Assembly (NCBI GenBank): GCA_963727755.1
Contig: CAVSHN010000012.1
Coordinates: forward strand, 62,001 to 126,000
Source: DASYAN01 sp963727755
GTDB taxonomy: Bacteria > Chloroflexota > Ktedonobacteria > Ktedonobacterales > Ktedonobacteraceae
Direction of reading: 5' to 3'
Length of the DNA: 64,000 bases
The position numbers and the translations under genes are program-made. Each line of letters opens with the position of its first letter. The first letter of the stretch is position 1. The notes under the pieces are model-generated. The model was not told where the DNA came from. It worked only from the letters and a program-made list of their open reading frames with translations, and did not search any database. Shown here piece after piece: positions 36,619-46,531 of the stretch.

Positions 36619-38436
36619 CTACCTGTTTCTTTGCCCTTCCAATAATTTATGCATACCACAGGTTATCTGACGTAGTGTCTGACACACTTCGTGGGAGGGG
36701 GGAAGTGAAGGTATACAGCATTTATTGTAAACTTCTTTCCAAGGCTCACCGAATAATCGATCGTACATAGCTGGCGCAAAAGCCATCAGGCCGCTTAATG
36801 GGGTACCGGTAATTTCTCCAAAAAAGACTTTTTCTGGGGTGTCGTACAAATCTATGCGTGCAAACTCTATGCCTTTGCCCAGCTGCTGCGCAAGTTCTAG
36901 CATTTTCTCCAAATGCGGAGGGCGAGGAAGAGGGATGGGAAGACTTTCACGAGAATTAAATGTAATTGGCAGTTTATTCCACTGCGTATCATAGAAATCG
37001 ACCATATGGCGTTCAAATCGGCTCACAGTGACTTGAATTTCTTGTGTCACGCCATTGTAGGTAAACAACTTATAATCATAAGGAGCAACCTCGCCTTTTC
37101 CATCATTGATATACTCTTCAATTATAATTTGTCGCTTAACATGCTTATAGTGCCATGAACCAGTTCTCTTGTAATAATCTTCATTTAACCACTTGTTGCC
37201 TTCCTCTATTATTTCTGGCTCATTAATTGTGGACTTATCCGTCACTATTCTGACCTGCCGACTGCTTGAGCCCTGTGTGCACTTTATGACAAATTTGTCT
37301 GGCAAATCCTTGAAAGGAATGGTGCTTGGATCGGTGGTCACATGGTATAGTTTCGGTAGGTATTCTTCTCCAATCCTGTCTTTAACGTATTCCCGAACTG
37401 CAAGCTTATCTGAAACTTGGATGCGTATCGGCCTGCGATCGAATAATTTTCTATGCAGAGCTTTATCATTAAACAATTGGGGATCACAGATATCAGGAAA
37501 ACGCTTGTGAAACTTCATAAAATTCAGAAGAGTATTCACCCACCTTTCGGCGATTAGCCTTCGAGTTCCTCTAGTTATTACTAACTCTTCTTGCCCAGGT
37601 TTCACTGGAAGGTCTGTCAGATTTTCCTAAACTTTCTCAGTTCGGGAGCCATTTTCTCCGAACTGCTCCTTGTAAATGGGAAGGACATACTCATGCAACA
37701 ACGCTCTTGCCTTTGCGGGCTTTTGCAGCATCTTGTAGATCTTGGCCAGACTCTTCATAGCCCCGGCAGTTCTGGGGTCATTTTCTCCGAACTGCTCCTT
37801 GCAAATGAGAAGGACACTCTTAAACAATGCTTTTGCTTCTTTATACTTACCTTGCTTCTCATAGACATCGCCCAGATCCTTCACAGCCGCGCCAATCTTG
37901 CGATCGTCGGGTTGGTGTTCCTGCATGTGATAGTCAATGACAAACTTATAAACTTCTTCCGCATCTCCATACCTTCCCAGCTTCTTGTAGACCTTGGCTA
38001 GGCCGTGCAAAGCCAGATCAATCTTGAGGCCATTTCGTTCAGGTTCCTTCGCGCAATTGTCAAGGATACATCTGAGCGCTAGTTCTGCCTCTTTATGCTG
38101 GCCCTGTGCATAGTAGTTATCTGCCTGAAGAAGAAGCTCGCCATCATGTGTCTTCTCAAGAGGCCCGAGCGCATTCATTGGTGACTTCTGGCTAGGAGCG
38201 TCATGATGGGAATTCGTCGACAGCGTTTCCTCAGCATGTTGAGGAGGTACATCAGGTCCTCCGTAGGTATAACTGATGTAATCCTTAAACAAGCGACTCT
38301 GAGGAATGCATGTGTTTCTTCTACCGTCGGCACCGAGAAGCTGTCGGCCAAGGTCAAATTGGCTGGATTGCCCTGCACCTTGCCCGCTATCGGGCTTCTG
38401 GGTTTGGTCAGGTTGTTTATCGAAACTGCGTTTCAT
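36619..38436 (-). pseudogene. TPR + TupA-like ATP-grasp protein, array copy 1, in-frame TAG
   Basis: The upstream half (37630-38436) has the shared leader MKRSFDKQPDQTQKPDSGQG, the motif RRNTCIPQSRLFKDYISYTY, and four TPR-like units (residues 95-255). The downstream half (36619-37605) is a TupA-like ATP-grasp ligase domain: FHKRFPDICDPQLFNDKALH, then DKLAVREYVKDRIGEEYLPK, LPDKFVIKC, a IIIEEYI strand and a FARIDLYD strand near the metal site. Both halves are in the same frame and separated only by TAG at 37627-37629, where the intact copy (43650) has CAG. ATP-grasp enzymes join a carboxylate to an amine using ATP; the TupA group is linked to teichuronopeptide synthesis. The substrate here is unknown. 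GGAGAAA precedes the ATG. Confidence 0.75.
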
Positions 38437-38633
38437 AATTTTTCTCCTTTAATTGTCTTTTGCTGACATAAACTTGATAGGGACTATCTGCCGGATAAAC
38501 ATGATCAAGCGGAGTCCTCACTAATGAAGCTCTATTTTACATTTTTTACTATTAGGTAATGATAACAGTACCTAGTGCCTTGCTTACAGGTACCATCAAG
38601 ATGGGATTCTTCCAGGCCTTCCTATTGAGAATA

Positions 38634-40443
38634 TTACCTGTTTATTTGCCCTTCCAAAACTAATTTATGCATGCCACTGGTTATCTGACGTATTATCTGA
38701 CACACGTCGGAGGAGGGGCAAGGTGATTGTACACTGCTTTTGTGGTAAAGTTCCCATGGCTCACCGAATAATCGATCGTACATAGCTGGCTCAAAATGTG
38801 CCAAGCCATTTGATGGGAGATTAGTAATTTCTCCTAAGTAGACTTGTTTTGGGATGTCGTAAAAATCTATGCGTGCAAACTTTATGCCTTCGCCCAGCTT
38901 CTGTGCAAATTCTAGCATTTGCTCCAAATGCGGAGGGCGAGGAATAAGGGTGGGATTATTTTTTCCCCCACCTTTCTCAATTTGCAGTTTATTCCACTGT
39001 GTATCATAGATATCGCGCGTTTGGTCTACAAGACGGCCCGTATTAACTTGAATATAGTTTGCCACACCATTATAGGTAAAAAACTTATAATCATTAGGGC
39101 AGATGCTTTTCCCATCATCAATATACTCCTCAACTATAATGCATTGAGAAGTATGCTTATGCACCCACTCACCTGATTCGCTGTAATAATCGCGAGATAA
39201 CCAACCCTTGCATTCCTCTATTATGTCTGACTGATTAATTGTGGACTTATCAGTCACTACTTTGACCCAACCAGTGCCCTGGTTGGACTTTATGACAAAT
39301 TTGTCTGGCAATGTCTCAAAAGGAATGGTGCTTGGATCGGTGGTCACATGGTATAGTTTCGGCAGGTATTCTTCTCCAATCCTGTCTTTAACATATTCCC
39401 GAACTGCATACTTATCTGCAAATTGGTTGCGTATCGGCCTGCGATCGAATAAATTTCTATGCAGAACTTTATCATTAAAGAGTTTGGGATCGCAGATATT
39501 AGGAAAACGCTTGTGAAACTTTATAAAATTCAGAAGAGTATTCACCCACCTTTCGGCGATTAGCCTTCGAGTTCCTCTAGTTATTACTAACTCTTCTTGC
39601 CCAGGTTTCACTGGAAGGTCTGTCAGATTTTCCTGAAACTTTCTCAGTTCGGGAGCCATTTTCTCCGAACTGCTCCTTGTAAAGGGGAAGGACATACTCA
39701 TGCAACAATGCTCTTGCCTTTGCGGGCTTTTGCAGCATCTTGTAGACCTTGGCCAGACTCTTCATAACCCCGGCAGTTCTGGGGTCATTTTCTCCGAACT
39801 GCTCCTTGCAAATGAGAAGGACACTCTTAAACAATGCTTTTGCTTCTTTATACTTACCTTGCTTCTCATAGACATCGCCCAGACCCTTCACAGCCGCGCC
39901 AATCTTGCGATCGTCGGGTTGGTGTTCCTGCATGTGATAGTCAATGACAAACTTATAAATATCTTCCGCATCTTCATACCTTCCCAGCTTCTTGTAGACC
40001 TTGGCCAGGCCGTGCAGAGCCAGATCAATCTTGAGGCCATTTTGTTCGGGGTCCTCCGCGCAATTGTCAACGACACATCTGAGCATTAGTTCTGCCTTCT
40101 TATACTCGTCCTGTGCATAGTGGTTATCTGCCTGAAGGAGAAGCTCGCCATCACGTGTCTTCTCAAGAGGCCCGAGCGCACTCATCGGTGACTCCTGGCC
40201 AGGAGCGTCATGACGAAAGCTCGTCGACGGCGTTTCCTCAGCATGTTGAGGAGGTACATCAGGTCCTCCGTAGGTATAACTGATGTAATCCTTAAACAAG
40301 CGACTCTGAGGAATGCATGTGTTTCTTCTACCGTCGGTACCGAGAAGCTGTCGGCCAAGGTCAAATTGGCTGGATTGCCCTGCATCTTGCCCGCTATCGA
40401 GCTTCTGGGTTTGGTCAGGTTGTTTATCGAAACTGCGTTTCAT
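38634..40443 (-). pseudogene. TPR + TupA-like ATP-grasp protein, array copy 2, frameshifted
   Basis: The leader and TPR half (39577-40443) are almost identical to copy 1. The ATP-grasp half (38634-39650) has DKYAVREYVKDRIGEEYLPK, LPDKFVIKSNQG, IIVEEYIDDGK and FARIDFYD. The frames differ by one base at about 39633-39639: this copy has GTTTCAG where the intact copy has GTTCAG. The ATP-grasp frame can be extended upstream to ATG 39701 (MSMSFPFTRSSSEKM), but that part is the TPR coding sequence in another frame and has no Shine-Dalgarno. The separate small domain may still be made if ribosomes reinitiate or slip. Confidence 0.75.
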
Positions 40444-40560
40444 AATTTTTCTCCTTTAATTGTCTTTTGCTGACATAAACTTGATAGGGACTATCTACCT
40501 GATAAATATGATCAAGTAGGATTCCCACTAATGAAGCTCTATCCTACATTTCTTTACTAT

Positions 40561-40696
40561 TGTTGGCAGCATACAAAAACGGATAGTCTTGTTGATGGGT
40601 TCAAAGTGAGACTCAACGAGCCAGCTTCAGCATGTGCTGGTTCTCACCATTATCACCCTCAACAAAATACCTATGAGCGGATTTGATCCCGTGACA
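40561..40696. repeat. 136-bp palindromic repeat, copy A
   Basis: Identical over 136 bp to 42733-42868 and similar to 45612-45740. It can fold: TTGTTGATGGG with CCCTCAACAA outside, GTGAGA with TCTCAC, and GAGCCAGC with GCTGGTTC inside. The end TTTGATCCCGTGACA looks like an insertion-sequence terminus. The segment may be an IS or MITE remnant copied with the array. Confidence 0.7.
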
Positions 40697-42616
40697 TCAG
40701 AGGGGTCTCTTCCAGACTTTTCTCTTGAGAATACTGCCTGTTTCTTTGCCCTTCCACAATTAATTGATGCATACCATCAGTTATCTGATGTATTATCTTA
40801 TACACGTCGGAGGAATGGGGAGGTAATGGTATACTGCATTTATGGTAAACTTCTGTCCAAGGCTCACTGAATAGTCGTTCGTACCCATCTGGCTTAAAAC
40901 GCGCCATGCTCCTTCCTGGGACACTGGTAATTTCTCCAAAAAGACTTTTTTGGGGTGTCGTAAAAATCTATGCGTACAAAATCTATGCCTTTGCCCAGCT
41001 TCTGCGCAAGGTCTAGCATTGTCTCCAAATGTGGAGGGCGAGGAATAGAGATGAGATTACTTTCATACCTTCCTCTATTTATTGGCAGTTTATTCCACTG
41101 TATATCATAGCAATAGACCCTAAAGTCTTCAAAACGGCCCGTATGAACTTGAATTGCATGTGGCACGCCATTGTAGGTGAAAAACTTATAATCATAAGGA
41201 GCCGCCGAGGCTTTGTTTCCGTCATTGATATACTCTTCAACTAAAATGCGTGCAGTAAAATTCTTATAATCCCATCCACCTGATTCCTTGTAATAATCGT
41301 GAGATAACCAACTCTTGCACTCCTGTATTATGTTTGACTCATTAATTGTGGACTTATCTGTCACTATTATGACCTGATTATTACGCGAGCCCTTGCTAGA
41401 CTTTATTACAAATTTGTCTGGCAAGTCCTCAAAAGGAATGGTGTTTGGATCGTCGGTCACATGGTGTAGTTTCGGCAGGTGCTGGTCTCCAATCCTGTTT
41501 GTAACGTATTCCCGAACTGCATACTTATCTCCAAATAGGGTGCGTATCGGCCTGCGATCGAATAATGCTCTATGCAGAGCTTTTTCAGTAAACAATTGGG
41601 GATTGCAGAGATCAGGAAAACGCTTGTGATACTTTGTATGATACAGAAGAAGATTCACACTCCTTTCGGCGATTAGCCTTCGATTTCCGCTAGTCATTTC
41701 TTGTCCAGGTTTCACTGGAAGGTCATATGTCAGATGTTGCTGAAACTTCCTCAGTTCTGGGGTCATTTTCTCCGAACTCCTTCTTGAAAATGGGAAGTAC
41801 ATACTCATGCAACAATGCGTTTGCCTTTGCAGGCTTTTGCTGCATCTCGTAGACTTTGGCCAGACTCTTCATAACCTCGGCAGTGGGGTATGTGTCTCCA
41901 AATTCCTTCTTGAAAATGTCAAGGGTACTCTTAAGAAGTGCTTTTGCCTCTTTATGCATTTGCCGCTCCTCGAAGACATCGCCCAGCCCCTTCATAGCCA
42001 AGCCAAGCATAAGGTCATTTGGTTGGGGGGGTTCAAGGATAAAATCATATACCTGTCCTATATCTTTATACCTTCCCTCGTAGGCCTTCGTGCGAGTTTT
42101 AAGGATAGACTTATATATCTCTATTGCATCTCCATGCCTTTCCTGCCTCTTGTAGACCTCCGCCAGACCGTATGCAATTAGCTCAATCTTGCAGCTATTT
42201 GGTTCGGGCTCATTCGCGCAGTTGTCGAGGGCACATCTGAGCGCTAGTTCTGCCTCCTTAAACTGGCTCTGTTCGTAGTGTTTAGCTGCCTGATGGAGAA
42301 GCACGTCGTCATCACGTATCATCATCATCGTCTCAAGAGTCTTGAACGCACTCATCGGTGACTCCTGGCTAGGAGCAACATCATGACGAAAGCTCGTCGA
42401 TAGCGTTTCATCAGAATGTTGAGGAGGTACATCAGGTCCTTCATATGTATAACTGATGTAATTCTTAAACAAGCGACTTTGAGGAATACATGTGTTTCTT
42501 CTACCATCGGCACCGATAAGCTGTCGGCCAAGGTCAAATTGGCTGGATTGCCCTGCACCTTGCCCGCTATCGGGCTTCTGGGTTTGGTCAAGTTGTTTAT
42601 CAAAATTATCTTTCAT
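40671..42616 (-). pseudogene. TPR + TupA-like ATP-grasp protein, array copy 3, two frameshifts
   Basis: The TPR half (41723-42616) starts MKDNFDKQLDQTQKPDSGQG. The first break is at the same GTTTCAG site as copy 2 (about 41741-41746). A second indel near 40945, in adjacent A and T runs, shifts FVRIDFYDTPKK into nonsense; the correct frame resumes as MARFKPDGYERLFSEPW. The C-terminus runs 22 residues past the QRNR end of the other copies and stops inside the 136-bp repeat at 40561-40696. It is the most diverged copy, with extra residues in the TPR part (EPPQPNDLMLGLAMKGLGDV). Confidence 0.7.
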
Positions 42617-42732
42617 AATCTTTCTCCTACGTTAATTGGCTTTTACTGACCTTAACTCGACAGAACAACCTACCGAGTAGACATCATTAAGTAAAGTCCT
42701 CATTAATTTAACTCTGCCTACGTTTTTACTTT

Positions 42733-43510
42733 TGTTGGCAGCATACAAAAACGGATAGTCTTGTTGATGGGTTCAAAGTGAGACTCAACGAGCCAGCTTC
42801 AGCATGTGCTGGTTCTCACCATTATCACCCTCAACAAAATACCTATGAGCGGATTTGATCCCGTGACAATTGCATCGTAACAGCTCAGGGGTACAGTGGA
42901 CGCGATGTATTGATAGTAACCCTTGGGGCCCCTACACTTGGGCAATACATTGCTGGATAGGCATGGTAAGTCGCGTTGATTGGCTAGATTGGTACCCGAG
43001 CAGTTACATGAATGCGCTAGTTGGTATCAGCTATCAATTGTCCCTATGGGACCAAGGGAGAAGCGAAGAGCGTGTATGCAAGCAATGTTCTGTGAAGAAC
43101 TGTTGAAGGTCTTGTAGACATAGAAAATCTCCTTTAGGGTTGAACAAAAAAAACAAACATAGTTCTATTCAAAGATACAACACTTTTTTCTAGAAGGAAA
43201 TTTATAAGATGGCAGTAAGAGTGGGGAGATAAGCCTTTCTTATTTATTCCTTATGATGAGATTATAATAGATTTTTATCGATTTTGTCAAGTGTTTATTT
43301 TACACATAATTGCAATAAATGGGTAGTCAAAAAGGCTTTAGTGATGAATGGGCAAAAGGATGAACGAATGAGCAGCTGACTGCAACTATAAGGGAAATGA
43401 TTTTAGTGATGAATGGGCAAAAGGAGGAAAGGATGAGCAACTGACTGTAACTATAAGGAAAATAACTTTAGGGATGAATGGGCAAAGGGAGGAAGGGATG
43501 AGCAATTTAA
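42733..43510. repeat. Long direct repeat upstream of array copy 3
   Basis: Shares about 700 bp with 45612-46320. It starts with the 136-bp palindromic element, continues with an open stretch ending in YPSSYMNALVGISYQ (a possible gene fragment, frame differs between the copies), an AT-rich part, and then the 65-bp tandem repeat. It contains the upstream region of copy 3. No complete gene lies between 42617 and 43649. Confidence 0.75.
43336..43510. repeat. 65-bp tandem repeat
   Basis: Three units with the phrase GATGAATGGGCAAAAGGA at 65-bp spacing (43343, 43408, 43473). Two diverged units occur in the second long repeat near 46210-46310. Confidence 0.75.
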
Positions 43511-43649
43511 TGAGACTGAAGACCCCTTGTGGTTGAGATTGAGATTTTTCCTACTTTACCACAAGCTGGGATCTCCAGTCCTGTTTTTTCCTCTTCCTTA
43601 CATGTCCACTCGACCCTTAGAGAAGGAAGATCCATCCTTCTTGAGAATA

Positions 43650-45494
43650 CTACCTGTTTCTTTGCCCTTCCAACAATTTATGCATACCACAGGTTATCTG
43701 ACGTAGTATCTGACACACGTCGGAGGAGGGGGGAGGTGATTGTACACTGCATTTATTGTAAACTTCTTTCCAAGGCTCACCGAATATTCGATCGTACATA
43801 AGTGGCTCAAAACGCTCCATGCCATTTCCTGGGACGCTGGAAATTTCTCCTAGAAAAACTCCTTTTTGGGTGACGTAAAAATCTACGCGTGCAAACTCTA
43901 GGCCTTTGCCCAGTTGCTGCGCAAGTTCTAACATTAGCTCCAAATGCGGAGGTTTATCAATAGGGGTGGGACAATTTTTACCCACACCGTGAGTCATTGG
44001 CTGTCTCTCCCAATTCGTATCATGGAAAGTGCTGCTATAGTCTTCAAAACGGCCCGCCTCAACTTGAATGAAGTGTGGCACGCCATTGTAGGTGAAAATC
44101 TTATAATCATAAGGAGCCTCGCCTTTTCCATCATCGATATACTCTTCAACCATAATATATGGATCAATATCCTTATACCTCCATTTACCTGTTTCCTTGT
44201 GAGGGTCGTACTTTAACCAGCCTTCGCATTTCTTTATTATTTCTGACTCATTCATTGTGGACTTATCCCTCACTACTAAGACCTGGTTAGAGCACGTGCC
44301 ATGGTTGGACTTTATTACAAATTTGTCTGGCAAATCCTTAAAAGGAATGGTGCTTGGATCTTTGGTCGGTTCACAGAGTAGTTTCGGCAGGTATTCTTCA
44401 CCAATCCTGTCTTTAACGAAATACCGAACTGTAAGCTTATTCTGCAATTGGTGGCGTATCGGCCTGCGATCGAATAAATCTCTATGCCGAGCTTTGTCAT
44501 TAAACAATTTAGGATCGCAGAGATCAGGAAAACGCTCATGACGTATTATATGCTTTAGAAGAGGATTTGCCCGCCTTTCGTAGATTAGCTTTCGAGTTCC
44601 GCGAGTCATTTCTTGTCCAGGTTTCACTCGAAGGTTTGTCAGTTTTTCCTGAACTTTCTTAGTACTGGGGTCATTTTCTCCGAGCTTATCCTTGTAAATG
44701 GGAAGGACAAACTCGCGCAACAATGCTTCTGCCTTTGCATACTTCTTTTCCTGCTTCTCCTGATCCTGACTAGTATCTGCGATCTTCTCGTAGACCTTGG
44801 CCAGATGCTTCATAACCTGGGCAGTCCTGAGGTCATTTTCTCCGAACTTCTCTTTGCAAATGTCAAGGACACTCTTAAACATTACTCTTGCCTCGTTATA
44901 AATGTCCTGCTTCTCGTAGAGAAGGCCTATACCCTTCATAGCCCCGCTAATCTTGCGGGCATCTGGTTTAGCTTCCTTCGTATGATATTCAATGATAGAC
45001 TTATACACTTCTTTCGCGTCTCCATACCTTCCCTGCTTCTTGTAGATCTTCGCCAGACCGTGTGCCGCTAGGTCAATCTTGAGGCCATTTGGTTCGGGTT
45101 CCTTCACGCAATTGTCAAGGACACATCTGAGCGCTAGTTCTGCCTTCTCATACTCGCCCTGTGCGTAGTGTTTATCTGCCTGACAGAGAAGTTTGTCATC
45201 ACGTGTCATCTCAAGAGGCCCGAGCGCACTCATTGGTGACTCCTGGCCAGGAGTCACATCATGACGAAAGCTCGTCGACAGCGTTTCCTCAGCATGTTGA
45301 GGTGGTACATCAGGTCCTTCGTATGTATAACTGATGTAATCCTTAAACAATCGACTCTGAGGAATGCATGTGTGTCTTCTACCATCGGCGCCTAGAAGCT
45401 GTCGGTCAAGCTCAAATTGGCTGGACTGCCCTGCACCTTGCCCACTATCGAGCTTCTGGGGTTGGTCAGGTTGTTTATCAAGATGGTTTTCCAT
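43650..45494 (-). CDS. TPR + TupA-like ATP-grasp fusion protein, intact array copy 4
   Basis: 614 residues in one frame. Residues 1-90 are the shared leader (with RRHTCIPQSRLFKDYISYTY). Residues 100-290 hold TPR-like units (DKHYAQGEYEKAELALRCVL and AKIYKKQGRYGDAKEVYKSI). Residues 300-600 form the ATP-grasp domain: GTRKLIYERRANPLLKHI, DRIGEEYLPKLL, LPDKFVIKSNHG (ATP-binding strand), YIMVEEYIDDGKG, and FARVDFYVTQKGVFLGEISS near the metal-binding end. It shows that the split frames in copies 1-3 are halves of one protein. The activity should be ATP-dependent peptide or amide bond formation; the TPRs may recruit the substrate or a partner. AGGAGGAAAG precedes the ATG. The gene leads the array in the direction of transcription. 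Confidence 0.85.
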   Translation of the reverse strand: MENHLDKQPDQPQKLDSGQGAGQSSQFELDRQLLGADGRRHTCIPQSRLFKDYISYTYEGPDVPPQHAEETLSTSFRHDVTPGQESPMSALGPLEMTRDDKLLCQADKHYAQGEYEKAELALRCVLDNCVKEPEPNGLKIDLAAHGLAKIYKKQGRYGDAKEVYKSIIEYHTKEAKPDARKISGAMKGIGLLYEKQDIYNEARVMFKSVLDICKEKFGENDLRTAQVMKHLAKVYEKIADTSQDQEKQEKKYAKAEALLREFVLPIYKDKLGENDPSTKKVQEKLTNLRVKPGQEMTRGTRKLIYERRANPLLKHIIRHERFPDLCDPKLFNDKARHRDLFDRRPIRHQLQNKLTVRYFVKDRIGEEYLPKLLCEPTKDPSTIPFKDLPDKFVIKSNHGTCSNQVLVVRDKSTMNESEIIKKCEGWLKYDPHKETGKWRYKDIDPYIMVEEYIDDGKGEAPYDYKIFTYNGVPHFIQVEAGRFEDYSSTFHDTNWERQPMTHGVGKNCPTPIDKPPHLELMLELAQQLGKGLEFARVDFYVTQKGVFLGEISSVPGNGMERFEPLMYDRIFGEPWKEVYNKCSVQSPPPSSDVCQILRQITCGMHKLLEGQRNR

Positions 45495-45611
45495 AATCTT
45501 TCCTCCTACGTTAATTGGCTTTTACTGACCTTAACTTGATAGGACTACCTACCGAGTAGACATCACCAAGTAAAGTCATCATTAATTTAACTCTGCCTAC
45601 ATTTTTACTAT

Positions 45612-46320
45612 TGTTGGCAGCAGACAAAAACGGATAGTCTTGTTGATGGGCTCAAAGTGAGACTTCGACGAACCAGCTTCCAGCATGTGCTGGTTCTCAC
45701 TATCAACAGAATGCCTATGAGCGGATTTGATCCTGTGACAATTGCATCGTAACAGCTCAGGGGGTACAGCGGACGCGATGTATTGATCGTAACCTTTGGG
45801 GTCCCTACACTTGAGCAAATACATTGCCGGATAGGCGTGGTAAATCGCGTTGATTGGCTAGATTGGTACCCGAGCAGTTACATGAATGCGCTAGTTGGTA
45901 TCAGCTATCAATTGTCCCTATGGGACCAGGGAAGAAGCGAAGAGCGGTATGTGCGAGCAATGTTCTGTGAAGAACTGTTGAAGGTCTTGTAGACATAGAA
46001 AATCTCCTTTAGAGTTGAACAAAAAAAACAAACATAGTTCTATTCAAAGATACAACACTTTTTTCTAGAAGGAAATTTATAAGATGGCAGTAAGAGTGGG
46101 GAGATAAGCCTTTCTTATTTATTCCTTATGATGAGATTATAATAGATTTTTATCGATTTTGTCAAGTATTAATTTTACACATAACTGCAATAAATGGGTA
46201 GTCAAAATGACTTTAATGATGAATGGGCAAAAGGAGAAAAGGATGAGTAGCTGACGGTAACTGGAAGGAAGTGGTTTTAAGAATGAATGGATAAAAGGAT
46301 GAATGGATGAGCGAGTATGA
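45612..46320. repeat. Long direct repeat upstream of array copy 4
   Basis: Second copy of the segment at 42733-43510, with the 136-bp palindromic element (129 bp here, 45612-45740), the YPSSYMNALVGISYQ open stretch at 45783-45992 and diverged 65-bp repeats. Together with the repeat upstream of copy 3 it defines a duplication unit of one gene plus its upstream region. Confidence 0.75.
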
Positions 46321-46324
46321 GACC

Positions 46325-46519
46325 TCATACAGAAGTTCTCCCAAAGTCTTGTAGCATATTGAAAACCGTGCCTAGATTTGGTACAGTAGCGACTGCAAGA
46401 TCCTCGAAGCGGATCGTAAAAGGGTGTAGATCTTGGGCTTCCGCTACATCTGCGTGTGAAAGATGAAGATACAAACTGAAAAGGTCAATTTTTGTACCTT
46501 TTAGGTACTGATTGTACAT
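46325..46519 (-). CDS. Small hypothetical protein, divergent from htpG
   Basis: 64 residues beginning MYNQYLKGTKIDLFSLYLHL and containing HPFTIRFEDLAVATVPNLGT. Its start is 12 bp from the htpG start in the opposite direction, so it covers the region where the htpG promoter should be. That makes a real gene less likely, although the composition is protein-like. It may be the end of a degraded gene next to the long repeat. Confidence 0.35.
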   Translation of the reverse strand: MYNQYLKGTKIDLFSLYLHLSHADVAEAQDLHPFTIRFEDLAVATVPNLGTVFNMLQDFGRTSV

Positions 46520-46531
46520 TATGGGGAGGTT

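Noticed and set aside
42870..43106. Separate gene encoding YPSSYMNALVGISYQ in both long repeats (also 45783-45992)
   Set aside because: Reading frames before and after this stretch differ between the two copies and there is no Shine-Dalgarno; treated as part of the duplicated non-coding DNA or gene debris.
46325..46531. CIRCE or HrcA operator upstream of htpG
   Set aside because: No TTAGCACTC-N9-GAGTGCTAA-like inverted repeat found in the short upstream region.
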